Source: Pyxidicoccus sp. MSG2
GTDB lineage: Bacteria > Myxococcota > Myxococcia > Myxococcales > Myxococcaceae
Direction: 5' to 3'
DNA: 64,000 bases
Assembly: GCF_026626705.1 (NCBI RefSeq)
Contig: NZ_JAPNKC010000001.1
Span: 5,660,001-5,724,000, forward strand
In this document: positions 55,150 to 63,400 of the stretch, piece by piece
Layout: every line of letters starts with the position of its first letter
How positions within the stretch are numbered: position 1 is the first letter of the stretch
Program-made: the position numbers and the translations under genes
Notes under the pieces: model-generated
The model's database searches: none
What the model was told of the DNA's origin: nothing
The model's input: the letters and a program-made list of their open reading frames with translations, nothing else

Positions 55150-55405
55150 GGCGGCGTTCTCCTTGTGAGAGGGATACGCGCCTGGTGGAGATTCTTGGCT
55201 ATCCCGTGTCTGGGATTGGCCCGCCGTACGGCCGGACGGTGGAATCGGGGACACACCCGGCGAGGGGGCGGGCAGGGGAGGGGGCCACGCGTAGGTGGCG
55301 GGCACACTCCGAAACCGGGCAGTATTGTCACCGTCTCCAGAGGCGGGGGTGCCTGGGCACCTCGGCTCGCGCGTGTGGCGCCGTGAGGGGACAGAGGCAT
55401 TCGGG

Positions 55406-56497
55406 ATGAGCAGCGAAGTGGCTGAGACGAAAGACGGAGTGGTCCTTCTCGACTACGCGAAGCTCGCGGCGGGCGTGGACATGTCGGCCGCCATCGAGCG
55501 CGCCTATGGGCCGGACGGCATCGGCCTGCTGGTGGTCCGGGGCATCCCGGGGCTGGTGGAGCTGCGCAACGGCCTGTTGCCGCTGGGGTTCCGCTTCGCG
55601 GCGCTCCCCAACGCGGTGAAGGACAAGTACGTCCATCAGCGGAGCAGCTACTCGTTCGGCTGGAGCCACGGGAAGGAGCTGCTCAAGCCCGGTCAGTTCG
55701 ATGAGTTCAAGGGCTCGTACTACAACAACCCCCAGTACGACGTGCCGCAGGCGGACGCGTCACTGGTGGAGAAGTACCCGGAGAACTACCACCCGAACGT
55801 GTGGCCGGACGCGGACTTCCCGGAGCTGCGCCCCGCCTTCATGACGCTGGGGCAGCGGATGGTGGACGTGGGCGTGCTGGTCGCGGAGCAGTGCGACACG
55901 TACGTGCGCTCGCGGCTGGGGGAGCGGTTGTCGCCGGACGCGCAATTGGCGAAGACGATTCGCGAGTCGCGCGCGTGCAAGGCGCGGCTGCTCTACTACT
56001 TCGCCATCAACGAAGACGCGACGCCGCGCACGCGGGACTCGTGGTGTGGCTGGCACAGCGACCACGGCTCGCTCACGGCGCTGTGCCCGGCGATGTACTT
56101 CGAGGCGGAGCCCGGAGCGCACGAGCCGGCGAAGTCGGACATCCCGCTGCCGGACCCGGAGGCGGGGCTGTACGTCCGCACCCGTGGCGGCGAGGAGCGG
56201 AAGGTCATCATCCCGAAGGACTGCCTGGCGTTCCAGATTGGCGAGAGCTCGCAGGTCGTCACGGGCGGGCTGTTGAGGGCGACGCCGCACGCGGTGCAGG
56301 CGCTGGCGCATCCGGCGAGCCGGAACATCTCGCGCTCCACGTTCGCGGTGTTCATGCAGCCGGACAACGACGCGCACCTGCGGGCGCCGGCGGGCACGGA
56401 CCCGAAGGAGCAGCGGGTGGGGGCGTTCCAGCCGGGGATGACCTTCGGCGACTTCGCCCGGGCGACGTTCGCGAAGTTCTACAACCCGTACGCGTGA
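55406..56497 (+). CDS. 2-oxoglutarate/Fe(II)-dependent oxygenase (isopenicillin N synthase-like)
   Basis: 363 residues from the ATG at 55406 (GAGG upstream). The iron-binding facial triad is visible: His217 and Asp219 in WCGWHSDHGSLTALCPAM, and His295 in LRATPHAVQALAHP. An N-terminal DIOX_N-like segment (GPDGIGLLVVRGIPGLVELR) is present. The family hydroxylates or cyclises small molecules; plant and fungal homologues act in secondary metabolism. The substrate cannot be told. Stand-alone; the hairpin CCGGGCT...AGCCCGG follows its stop (56504-56527). Confidence 0.87.
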   Translation: MSSEVAETKDGVVLLDYAKLAAGVDMSAAIERAYGPDGIGLLVVRGIPGLVELRNGLLPLGFRFAALPNAVKDKYVHQRSSYSFGWSHGKELLKPGQFDEFKGSYYNNPQYDVPQADASLVEKYPENYHPNVWPDADFPELRPAFMTLGQRMVDVGVLVAEQCDTYVRSRLGERLSPDAQLAKTIRESRACKARLLYYFAINEDATPRTRDSWCGWHSDHGSLTALCPAMYFEAEPGAHEPAKSDIPLPDPEAGLYVRTRGGEERKVIIPKDCLAFQIGESSQVVTGGLLRATPHAVQALAHPASRNISRSTFAVFMQPDNDAHLRAPAGTDPKEQRVGAFQPGMTFGDFARATFAKFYNPYA

Positions 56498-56542
56498 ATA
56501 TTGGCCGGGCTTTTACGTCGGAGCCCGGACGGAGGAGGTTCG

Positions 56543-56872
56543 ATGCGTACGCTCTTGCTGGCAGTGGCCGTGGCAGTGGTGTGGGTCCCCGTGGTTGGAC
56601 AGGCAGCTTCGCTGCGCTGCGGCACGGGGCTCGTGTCGGACGGGGCGTCGAAGTCGGACGTGGCGGCGAAGTGTGGTGAGCCCACGTCGAAGGAGTCCCG
56701 CACGGAGTCGGAAGAGGTGAAGACGAAGGACGGGGACACCTCGACGAAGCGCGTGGTTCAGAAGACGTTCGAGGAGTGGACGTACAACTTCGGCGCCAAC
56801 CGGCTGCAGCAGGTGGTGGTGTTCGAGAACGGCAAGCTCATCGAGGTGAAGAGCGCGGGGTACGGGCGGTAG
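56543..56872 (+). CDS. DUF2845 periplasmic protein
   Basis: 109 residues from the ATG at 56543 (GGAGG 4 bases ahead). The signal peptide MRTLLLAVAVAVVWVPVVGQ ends at AA; the mature part SLRCGTGLVSDGASKSDVAA, KCGEPTSKESR, EWTYNFGANRLQQVVVFENG has the two-Cys RCG...CG pattern of the DUF2845 family. It is a small periplasmic protein resembling the BamE/SmpA fold. Function unknown. It converges with the immunity gene (14 bases). Confidence 0.85.
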   Translation: MRTLLLAVAVAVVWVPVVGQAASLRCGTGLVSDGASKSDVAAKCGEPTSKESRTESEEVKTKDGDTSTKRVVQKTFEEWTYNFGANRLQQVVVFENGKLIEVKSAGYGR

Positions 56873-56885
56873 CGGGCCCGTGGCG

Positions 56886-57572
56886 CTAACCGCCGCTCGG
56901 CTGCGGCCGCGGCGGTAGGAGGCCCAGCGGGTCCCAGACGTATTTCTCGATGGGCACCATGGCCATGTGGCTCATGGCGTGTCGCTCGGCGAAGCGCTTG
57001 AAGCGCTCGGAGACGATGATGTCGCCCCACATGCCGCGCGGCCGGAACACGTCCTCGCCGTTCCAGGTGCCTTCCTCCAGGGCGAGGCCATCGATGGCGT
57101 CGGGGCCGGCATAGCGGCACCAGGTGCACGTCGGGGGCTTCTTGCGCAGGATGCGGCTGCGCTCCATGTCCAGGGCGGCGTGGCCGTAGGCGAGGGTGAC
57201 GAAGAGATACCTGGGCGGCGGACCGGGCTTGGGGCCACGGCCCTTGCGGCGGACCCGCTTCACCTCGACGGGGTGGAAGCCGTTGAGGCCCGTCAGTCCC
57301 TCCGCCTTGAAGTCCTCGGCGAAGCGCTCGGTGACGAGCAGGCCGCCGCAAGGACCGTCCAAGATGTCCCCGAAGGCCTTGCCGTAGAGCTCCAGGTCGC
57401 CCTGGTAGGGCGGTTCCCAGCTTCGTGATCCGACGAAGTCCCCACACTGAGGGCAGCGCAGCCCGGGGCCGGTATTCGAGCTGGTCCTGCTGAACTCCGT
57501 GTCGTGCTCACCTTCGCGCAGCTTCTCCAGGACGAAGAAATGTGTCGGGTGCGAGGGAGCATCAGAAGCCAT
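56886..57572 (-). CDS. SitI-like double-CXXC immunity protein
   Basis: 228 residues. It starts MASDAPSHPTHFFVLEKLRE inside the last codons of the toxin gene (11-base overlap) with GAGG 7 bases ahead. It has the features of the myxobacterial double-CXXCG family: a first Cys pair LRCPQCGDFVGSRSWEPPYQ (Cys40, Cys43) and a second PTCTWCRYAGPD (Cys149, Cys152). The second has Arg where most members have Gly. Proteins of this family (SitI6 type) protect against cognate SitA toxins. There is no signal peptide, so it is cytoplasmic, as needed to neutralise a toxin that reaches the cytoplasm. Family assignment is by recollection of the motif. Confidence 0.82.
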   Translation of the reverse strand: MASDAPSHPTHFFVLEKLREGEHDTEFSRTSSNTGPGLRCPQCGDFVGSRSWEPPYQGDLELYGKAFGDILDGPCGGLLVTERFAEDFKAEGLTGLNGFHPVEVKRVRRKGRGPKPGPPPRYLFVTLAYGHAALDMERSRILRKKPPTCTWCRYAGPDAIDGLALEEGTWNGEDVFRPRGMWGDIIVSERFKRFAERHAMSHMAMVPIEKYVWDPLGLLPPRPQPSGG

Positions 57573-58812
57573 TGGGGAACCTCGCTCGCATGGCTGGGCG
57601 ACTGTAGATCTGTCGCAAGAACGCCTCGAACTCCTGGGGTGTTGCGTTGTTGTATCTGCGCAGCCAGCCGATGACTTCATCATCCACATCGCGGTGCCAC
57701 TTCTGGTAGCCGTTGTGGGCCGCCTTGTCGGCGGCTCGCGTGACGAAGCGTGGGTCTCTCGCAGTGTAAAGCCCACTGAGGGTGGAGTGATCTTCAAGTT
57801 CTGCCGCGATCCGCTTGGAAATGACGTGATGGAGCTGTCCGGTCGCGGAAGACGCCGCCGGGCCTCCGCTCATGCCCTGGGCCACCATGGCGATTGCGGT
57901 AGCAGGCAGGGAGATGACGACGGTGCCTCCCATGACGGCCACCGCGGTCACCTGCCCCACGTTGGCCAGACTGATTCCCATCTGTGATGCTCCCACCGCT
58001 GCGGCCTCAGGGAAGCGAGGCAGCATCGACAGCCGCGACGCCAGCAGCGCGGCGCCTCCAGTCATGCCGTGGGTCACCACCACCGTCACCGCGAGGACGA
58101 CGACGCGTGCCACCTCCGGCCCTACCCGGTTCGCGAAGCGCTGGCCGGCCTCTACCAGTTCCAGGGGTGTGGTGGCCCTGTCGGTGGTCCGCTTCAGCTC
58201 CCTGCTCGCCTCCACCACTTCGAGGAAGGTCTCCAGCCCCAGGTAGATGAGGAGGACCGCCGAGACGATGGCCGCCGCCTTGGTGAAGACGGGCTCGGGG
58301 TTGGCCGCCATGACGGCCCAGCTGACGAGGCCTGTCGAGATGACCGCGTAGAAGAGCTGGGGCGCGAGGGTGTTCTCCACGGCCTTGGCAATGCTCTCTT
58401 TCATGGGGTCGAGCGACAGACCCAGGGCTACCCCCAGCTTGTCCCACTCGCTCATCCCCATCGCATCGTCGAGGAGCGACAGGCAGTCTCCCCTGCGCTG
58501 GCCCGCCTTGCAGAGGCCTCCGAAGCTCCTGCCCATGAGGCGCTGCCATGCAGAGGCCCCGTCGTTGGCTGGGTAGGAGACTCGTTGCAGCCACCCCTGG
58601 TGGGAGGAGCGGATGGTCATGGGAGCGTTCAGCACCAGTCGCGTCAGTGCGTCCTCGAACGCGTCTGCGTCCACCCTGACGACCTTGTCGGAAGTGGGCG
58701 GGCTGTACTCCTGCGGCGCTCCCTGGCCCGTGTCGAGGCGCACGACGCGCGAGGTGGCGCACCCGGACAACAGCGCCAGCAACAGGAACGCGATGCTCCA
58801 ACGAGCTGCCAT
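57562..58812 (-). CDS. SitA-like polymorphic toxin lipoprotein with C-terminal HNH/AHH-type nuclease domain
   Basis: 416 residues from the ATG at 58812. Lipobox LALLSGCATS. The middle contains four hydrophobic segments (LFYAVISTGLVSWAVMA, IVSAVLLIYLGLETFLEVVE, VARVVVLAVTVVVTHGMTGG, AVAVMGGTVVISLPATAIAM). The last 90 residues are a likely toxin module: QLHHVISKRIAAELEDHSTL (His328-His329), YTARDPRFVTRAADKAAHNG, YQKWHRDVDDEVIGWL. This follows the HNH/EndoVII-like AHH pattern. SitA proteins of Myxococcus are transferred between kin by outer-membrane exchange and kill cells lacking the matching SitI. The start lacks a good ribosome site. The immunity gene overlaps its 3' end. Confidence 0.82.
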   Translation of the reverse strand: MAARWSIAFLLLALLSGCATSRVVRLDTGQGAPQEYSPPTSDKVVRVDADAFEDALTRLVLNAPMTIRSSHQGWLQRVSYPANDGASAWQRLMGRSFGGLCKAGQRRGDCLSLLDDAMGMSEWDKLGVALGLSLDPMKESIAKAVENTLAPQLFYAVISTGLVSWAVMAANPEPVFTKAAAIVSAVLLIYLGLETFLEVVEASRELKRTTDRATTPLELVEAGQRFANRVGPEVARVVVLAVTVVVTHGMTGGAALLASRLSMLPRFPEAAAVGASQMGISLANVGQVTAVAVMGGTVVISLPATAIAMVAQGMSGGPAASSATGQLHHVISKRIAAELEDHSTLSGLYTARDPRFVTRAADKAAHNGYQKWHRDVDDEVIGWLRRYNNATPQEFEAFLRQIYSRPAMRARFPNGF

Positions 58813-58900
58813 GAGAAGGACTCTGGGGTGAGGGAGACTCCCCATCGTACGGGAAATCAACGGCGAGGCCTGAGCCGCCTGTCGAGGTAGAAGAGCCGGC

Positions 58901-60103
58901 ATGAAGGCTCCCCATGTCGTCATCGTCGGCGGTGGACCCGCCGGAATGGTCCTCGCCTATCAGCTCGTCTCGAACGGCGTCCCGGTGCGCGTCCTGGAGC
59001 GCCACCCAGACTTCGAGCGCGAGTTTCGCGGCGAGCTCCTACAGGCCTCCGTCGTGGAGGCCCTCGAGCGCGCGGGGCTCTTCTCCGTCCTGCGCGAGCG
59101 GGGCCTGGCGCTGCCGGACATCGAGCGGCGCATGTACGTGGGCATGCGCCGCCAGGTCCGCGTGCCCGGGCCCCGGGAGCGTGGCGCGGTGGTGTCGCAG
59201 CCCGGGATGCTCGCCCTGCTGCACGAGCTGTGCGGCCGCTACCCCCACTACCAGCTCGACTTCGGCACCACCGTGCTCGACGCCATCCAGGAGGATGGGC
59301 GCGTCGTCGCGATGAAGACGCGGCACGACGGAGTGGAGGGCCGCGTCGACGGCGACCTCTTCATCGTCTGCAACGGGCGCAACAGCCACCTGCGCAAGTC
59401 GTGCGGTCTGGAGACCGAGGAGTTCGAGACGACCGCCGACGCGCTCTGGCTGCGCTTCGACCTCTCCTCCGCACCCGAGACGCTGCCCGAGTCACTCCAG
59501 GTCCACATGTTCGGCAAGGGGCTCGTCGTCGTCTTCCAGCCGTCCACGAACCACCGGCTGCACCTGGCGTACAGCGAGCCGGGCGACCTCAACCGGCTGC
59601 GCAAGGACCTCCCGGAGCTGCGCAAACGGCTCCTGCCCACGGTGCCCGAAGCGCTGCGCCCGCACCTGGAGCGCGAGCTCGACGAGAAGACCGAGTGGCA
59701 GGTGCTCAAGATTCTCGTCGACCGCGTGCGCCGCTGGCATGCGCCCGGCGTGCTCTTCCTCGGAGACGCCGCGCACACCATGTCGCCGTCGGGAGGGCAG
59801 GGTTTGAATCTCGCCATCCGTGACACCTTCGTTGCGGCCAACCGCCTGCTGGATGCCATCCAAGAGGAAAGCCCCCTGGACGAGGCGGTCTTCCAGGCGA
59901 TTCAGCAGGAGCGCCAGCCCGAAATCGACCGGGTCCAGGCGGGCCAGACGCGTGCGGGGCAGATGGTGCTCAAGCCTCTCGGCGTGCTGCACGTGATGTT
60001 CACCATGCTCGGCGCGGTGATGAAGCTCGCGGGCAAGAAGATGCAGGGCACGGGCGGAGTCCCCGCCGTCGAGCCGCGATACCTCACACCGCTCGCACGC
60101 TGA
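58901..60103 (+). CDS. FAD-dependent monooxygenase
   Basis: 400 residues. FAD-binding motif HVVIVGGGPAGMVLAYQLVS at the N-terminus, the second motif GRVDGDLFIVCNGRNSHLRK, and VLFLGDAAHTMSPSGGQGLN with the trailing LAIRDTFVAANRLLDAI. The arrangement is that of class A flavoprotein monooxygenases (p-hydroxybenzoate hydroxylase group). No thioredoxin-like tail is present, unlike the enzyme at 23037. It is divergent from the toxin gene; 88 bases lie between. Substrate unknown. The 157 bases that follow hold a PadR-type dyad (60220). Confidence 0.87.
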   Translation: MKAPHVVIVGGGPAGMVLAYQLVSNGVPVRVLERHPDFEREFRGELLQASVVEALERAGLFSVLRERGLALPDIERRMYVGMRRQVRVPGPRERGAVVSQPGMLALLHELCGRYPHYQLDFGTTVLDAIQEDGRVVAMKTRHDGVEGRVDGDLFIVCNGRNSHLRKSCGLETEEFETTADALWLRFDLSSAPETLPESLQVHMFGKGLVVVFQPSTNHRLHLAYSEPGDLNRLRKDLPELRKRLLPTVPEALRPHLERELDEKTEWQVLKILVDRVRRWHAPGVLFLGDAAHTMSPSGGQGLNLAIRDTFVAANRLLDAIQEESPLDEAVFQAIQQERQPEIDRVQAGQTRAGQMVLKPLGVLHVMFTMLGAVMKLAGKKMQGTGGVPAVEPRYLTPLAR

Positions 60104-60219
60104 GACTCAGCCGGATGAGCCCGGAGAGAACCTCGGGCCCCTGAGGCGTCGGGCGTCGGCGCGGACCCTCCTCCACCCGCGTCAATCCCCATGCAATCGT
60201 CCGTCGCGGGCTCCGTATT

Positions 60220-60230
60220 CTACATTGTAG
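60220..60230. promoter_or_regulatory. Candidate PadR-type operator of the ADOP permease gene
   Basis: CTACA-T-TGTAG is a perfect 11-base palindrome, AT-rich for this DNA, lying 30 bases before the permease start. PadR regulators bind short dyads with ACAT/ATGT-like arms, and a PadR gene lies directly after the permease gene. Confidence 0.55.
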
Positions 60231-60260
60231 TAACACCCCAGCCAGCAAGACGAGGTTTGC

Positions 60261-62921
60261 GTGCCGCCGTTGGAGCCGAGGAGTGGAGGCCCCCAGAAGG
60301 TCCCCCGACTGCCTCTGGCCCTGCTGCGGGCATGGCTTCCGTACGCCGAGCGGGACGAGGTGATTGACGAGCTCCGCGCCGAGTTCGCTTCCCGCGAGGC
60401 CCGTGAGGGCCGCCGGGCCGCGAGCGGGTGGCTGTGGCGTCAGGTGCTCGGCTCCGTGCCGCCGCTGGTGCGGCGCACGTTCTTCCGCGGATGGACTGGC
60501 TTCGAGCCTGCCTCCAGCCGCCTGCGCCCCGGAGGCCCCCCGATGGAGAGCTTCATCATGGACCTGCGCTACGCCGCCCGCCGGCTGCGCACGCGTCCCA
60601 GCTACGCGCTGCTGGCCATCCTCACCCTCGCCATTGGTGTCGGCGGGACGGCGGCGGCCTTCGGGCTCGTCCGGGGACTGCTCCTGACGCCGCTGCCGTA
60701 CCCCAACGAGGAGCGGCTCGGCCTCTTCTGGTCCCCGGGTGACTGGTCCGAGCGCGAGTTCCTCCACCTGTCCTCCGACTGGTCCGGCTTCAGCGCCGTC
60801 GCAGCCTTCCGCACCAAGGAGCTTCCGCTGCGCCGAGGCCCCCAGGCCTCGCCCGAGCTGGTGACCTCGGTCTCCACCACGGCCGGCCTCTTCGACGTGC
60901 TCGGCGTCCGCCCCGTGCTGGGCCGCGCCTTCGAGCCGGGCGAGGACCGTCTGGGCGCCGCGCCCGCGGTGGTCATCAGTGACGGGCTCTATGCGGACCT
61001 CGGCGGGCAGCCGTCGCTCATCGGCAACACGGTGGAGCTCGATGGGACGACGCACACCGTGGTGGGCGTCATGCCCAAGGGCTTCTGGTTCCCGGACCCG
61101 ACGGTGCGCGCCTGGGTGCTGGAGCCGCTCAATCCAGAGGACGGCTCCGGCAACTACGCGCTCGTGGGACGCCGCGCTCCCGGGACGGATGGGCCCGCGG
61201 TCGACCTGGCGCTGAAGCGGTTCGGTGCGCGGCTCAAGGAGCGCTTCCAGTACCCGGCGGCCTGGGACAAGTCCCGTGCGCCCGCGATGACGCCGCTGCG
61301 CGAGCACCTGCTCGGGCCGCTGCAGGCGCCGCTGCTCGCGACGCTCGCGGCCATGGCGGTGCTGCTGCTCATCGCCTGCGCCAACGTCGCCGCGCTGATG
61401 CTCGGGCAGGTGGACAGCCGCGCCACCGAGCTCGCCGTCCGCATGGCGCTCGGCGCGGACAGCCGCCGGATGACGCAGCAGTTGCTCGCGGAGGCGCTCC
61501 TCCTGGGGCTCGCGGCCGCCGGAGTCGGCGCCGTCATCGCGGCCCAGGGCTTCCGGCTGCTCACCGACGCGCTGCCGCTCGGACCCCTCGCGCCGCACGG
61601 CTCGCTGGACTGGGGCGTGTTCTTCGCGGCGCTCGTGCTGGCGCTCGTCGCGGCCTTCGCGGTGGCGCTGCTGCCGGCGCGCTCGCTGCGGAGGTCCGAC
61701 CCGCAGCGCGCGCTCTCGAAGTCGCGCACGGGAGGTGTGGGCGCACGCGGTGGGCGGACGGAGGGCGCGCTGGTGGTGGGGCAGGTGGCGCTCGCGGTGC
61801 TGCTGACGGCGGGGGCCGCGCTGCTCGTGCGCTCGGTGACGAACCTGCGCGCCATCGACTCGGGGGTGGACACCGGCCGCGTGGCGGTGCTCGACGTGGT
61901 GATGGAAGGCAACGTCGCTCGCGAGGCCCGGCCACGGGTGATGGCGGACCTGGTGGCCTCGCTCGCCACGCTCCCGGGTGTCCGCGCGGTGGGCGCCACG
62001 CAGAAGCTGCCGCTGCGCGGCTCGGGCGAGAGCTGGGGGCTCGAAATCGAGGGCAAGTCGGACCTGCCCTCCACCACCACCTTCGTGCGGCTGGTGTCCC
62101 CAGACTACTTCGAGACCATTGGCATCCAGTTGCTCGACGGGCGCCTGTTGCTCGAGAGCGACCGGGCGGACACCGAGCGCGCAGTGGTCATCAACCGCGC
62201 GCTCGCGAAGAAGTACTTCCCGGGGGAGAACCCCATCGGCCAGCGCATCGACACGGGGCTCGGCGGGCTGGAGCGCATCGTCGGCGTGGTGGAGGACGTG
62301 GCGGAGGCGGGCCTCACCGACGGCTCCGTGCCCGCGCGCTACATGCTCCACGCGCAGGTGGCGGACATGATGATGACGCGGCAGGTGCTGGTGCTGCGCG
62401 CCCAGCCGGGGCAGGACCCCGCGGCGCTGGTCGATGCCGCCCGGAAGCAGATTGCCGCCACCTCGCCCTCCGTGGCCGTGCAGCGCGGCTCCACGCTGGA
62501 GGCGGTGTTCGCGCAGGCCATCGGCCCCGCGCGGCAGGTGATGTCGGTGCTCACGTTCCTCACGGTGCTCGCGGTGGTGCTCGGCGCGGTGGGCGTGTAC
62601 GGCGTCACGTCGCACTTCGTCCGGCGGCGGCAGCGCGATTTGGGCATCTGCATTGCGCTCGGGCTGCGGCCGTCGCGCGTGGTGGCGCAGGTGGTGGGAC
62701 GCGGTGGGGCGCTGGTGTTGCTCGGGAGTGTGATTGGCACCATCGCGGCGCTGGCCCTGGCGCGGCTGCTCTCGTCGTTCCTGTATGGAGTGAGCGCGGT
62801 GGACCCGCTGTCGCTCGCGGGCGCCACGCTGGGGTTGCTGGCGGTGGGGGTTGGCGCTGCGCTGCTGCCCGCCTGGCGCGCCAGTCGACTGGACCCCGCC
62901 GTCGTGTTCCGCGAGGGATAG
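60261..62921 (+). CDS. ADOP-type ABC transporter permease
   Basis: 886 residues from a GTG (GAGG upstream). An N-terminal cytoplasmic domain with helices (LLRAWLPYAERDEVIDELRA...RAASGWLWRQVLGS) precedes two MacB/FtsX-type permease modules. These are visible as LRYAARRLRTRPSYALLAIL, LLATLAAMAVLLLIACANVA, LVVGQVALAVLLTAGAALLV and MSVLTFLTVLAVVLGAVGVY, with periplasmic domains between (VVISDGLYADLGGQPSLIGN, LVSPDYFETIGIQLLDGRLL). This is the duplicated-permease layout of the ADOP family, first noted in Acidobacteria. No ATPase gene is adjacent, as is typical of ADOPs. It is probably controlled by the PadR protein encoded next. Confidence 0.9.
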   Translation: MPPLEPRSGGPQKVPRLPLALLRAWLPYAERDEVIDELRAEFASREAREGRRAASGWLWRQVLGSVPPLVRRTFFRGWTGFEPASSRLRPGGPPMESFIMDLRYAARRLRTRPSYALLAILTLAIGVGGTAAAFGLVRGLLLTPLPYPNEERLGLFWSPGDWSEREFLHLSSDWSGFSAVAAFRTKELPLRRGPQASPELVTSVSTTAGLFDVLGVRPVLGRAFEPGEDRLGAAPAVVISDGLYADLGGQPSLIGNTVELDGTTHTVVGVMPKGFWFPDPTVRAWVLEPLNPEDGSGNYALVGRRAPGTDGPAVDLALKRFGARLKERFQYPAAWDKSRAPAMTPLREHLLGPLQAPLLATLAAMAVLLLIACANVAALMLGQVDSRATELAVRMALGADSRRMTQQLLAEALLLGLAAAGVGAVIAAQGFRLLTDALPLGPLAPHGSLDWGVFFAALVLALVAAFAVALLPARSLRRSDPQRALSKSRTGGVGARGGRTEGALVVGQVALAVLLTAGAALLVRSVTNLRAIDSGVDTGRVAVLDVVMEGNVAREARPRVMADLVASLATLPGVRAVGATQKLPLRGSGESWGLEIEGKSDLPSTTTFVRLVSPDYFETIGIQLLDGRLLLESDRADTERAVVINRALAKKYFPGENPIGQRIDTGLGGLERIVGVVEDVAEAGLTDGSVPARYMLHAQVADMMMTRQVLVLRAQPGQDPAALVDAARKQIAATSPSVAVQRGSTLEAVFAQAIGPARQVMSVLTFLTVLAVVLGAVGVYGVTSHFVRRRQRDLGICIALGLRPSRVVAQVVGRGGALVLLGSVIGTIAALALARLLSSFLYGVSAVDPLSLAGATLGLLAVGVGAALLPAWRASRLDPAVVFREG

Positions 62922-62963
62922 AGTCCCGCCCGTTTCAAGCTGTCGTTTCGAGAGGAGCAGCCC

Positions 62964-63332
62964 GTGTCACCCGCTTCCAACACGACGTCCGACGCACCCC
63001 TCGGCACCTTCGAAGAGCAGGTGCTGCTCGCGGTGGTCCGCACCGCGCGGGCCCCCGATGAGGGGGGCGCCTACGGGATGGCCGTGCGCCGCGAGCTGGA
63101 GGTGGTGGCCGGACGCGAGGTGGCGATTGGCGCGGTGTACGCCACGCTGGACAGGCTCGAAGCGAAGGGGCTGGTTGCGTCCGAGCGGGGTGACAGCTCC
63201 CGGCGGGTGTTCGCCGTCACGCCCCGGGGCGCCCGCGCGCTGGTGGACACGCGCGAGATGCGGGAGCGGCTGTGGAGCGGGGTGGACCTCGTGCCGCTGC
63301 TCGCGGGTGGGGTGACTCGGCGAGCCACCTGA
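62964..63332 (+). CDS. PadR family transcriptional regulator
   Basis: 122 residues from a GTG (AGGAG upstream), 42 bases after the permease. The winged helix LGTFEEQVLLAVVRTARAPD, YGMAVRRELEVVAGREVAIG, AVYATLDRLEAKGLVASERG, SRRVFAVTPRGARALV is the PadR signature. PadR proteins linked to ADOP permeases usually repress them. The dyad at 60220 is a candidate site. The C-terminal dimerisation helix is shorter than in most PadR proteins. Confidence 0.92.
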   Translation: MSPASNTTSDAPLGTFEEQVLLAVVRTARAPDEGGAYGMAVRRELEVVAGREVAIGAVYATLDRLEAKGLVASERGDSSRRVFAVTPRGARALVDTREMRERLWSGVDLVPLLAGGVTRRAT

Positions 63333-63400
63333 CCCGGGTCGGTGGACGTCACCTCGCGGGCCAGATTGACTTGGTGTTGATGTGACACTAAGTAGAGGAA

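Noticed and set aside
60084-62615. 843-codon open frame on the minus strand opposite the ADOP permease
   Set aside because: Its product is Arg, His, Gly and Ala-rich low-complexity sequence, as expected when a high-GC gene is read in antisense; the plus-strand product has clear domains. The same applies to the long antisense frames at 13154-14860, 14972-16648, 27259-28401 and 33127-35388.
63366-63394. TTGACT-N17-TAAGTA promoter before the last gene
   Set aside because: It would start transcription at the ATG and make the good ribosome site AGAGGAA useless; probably a chance match.
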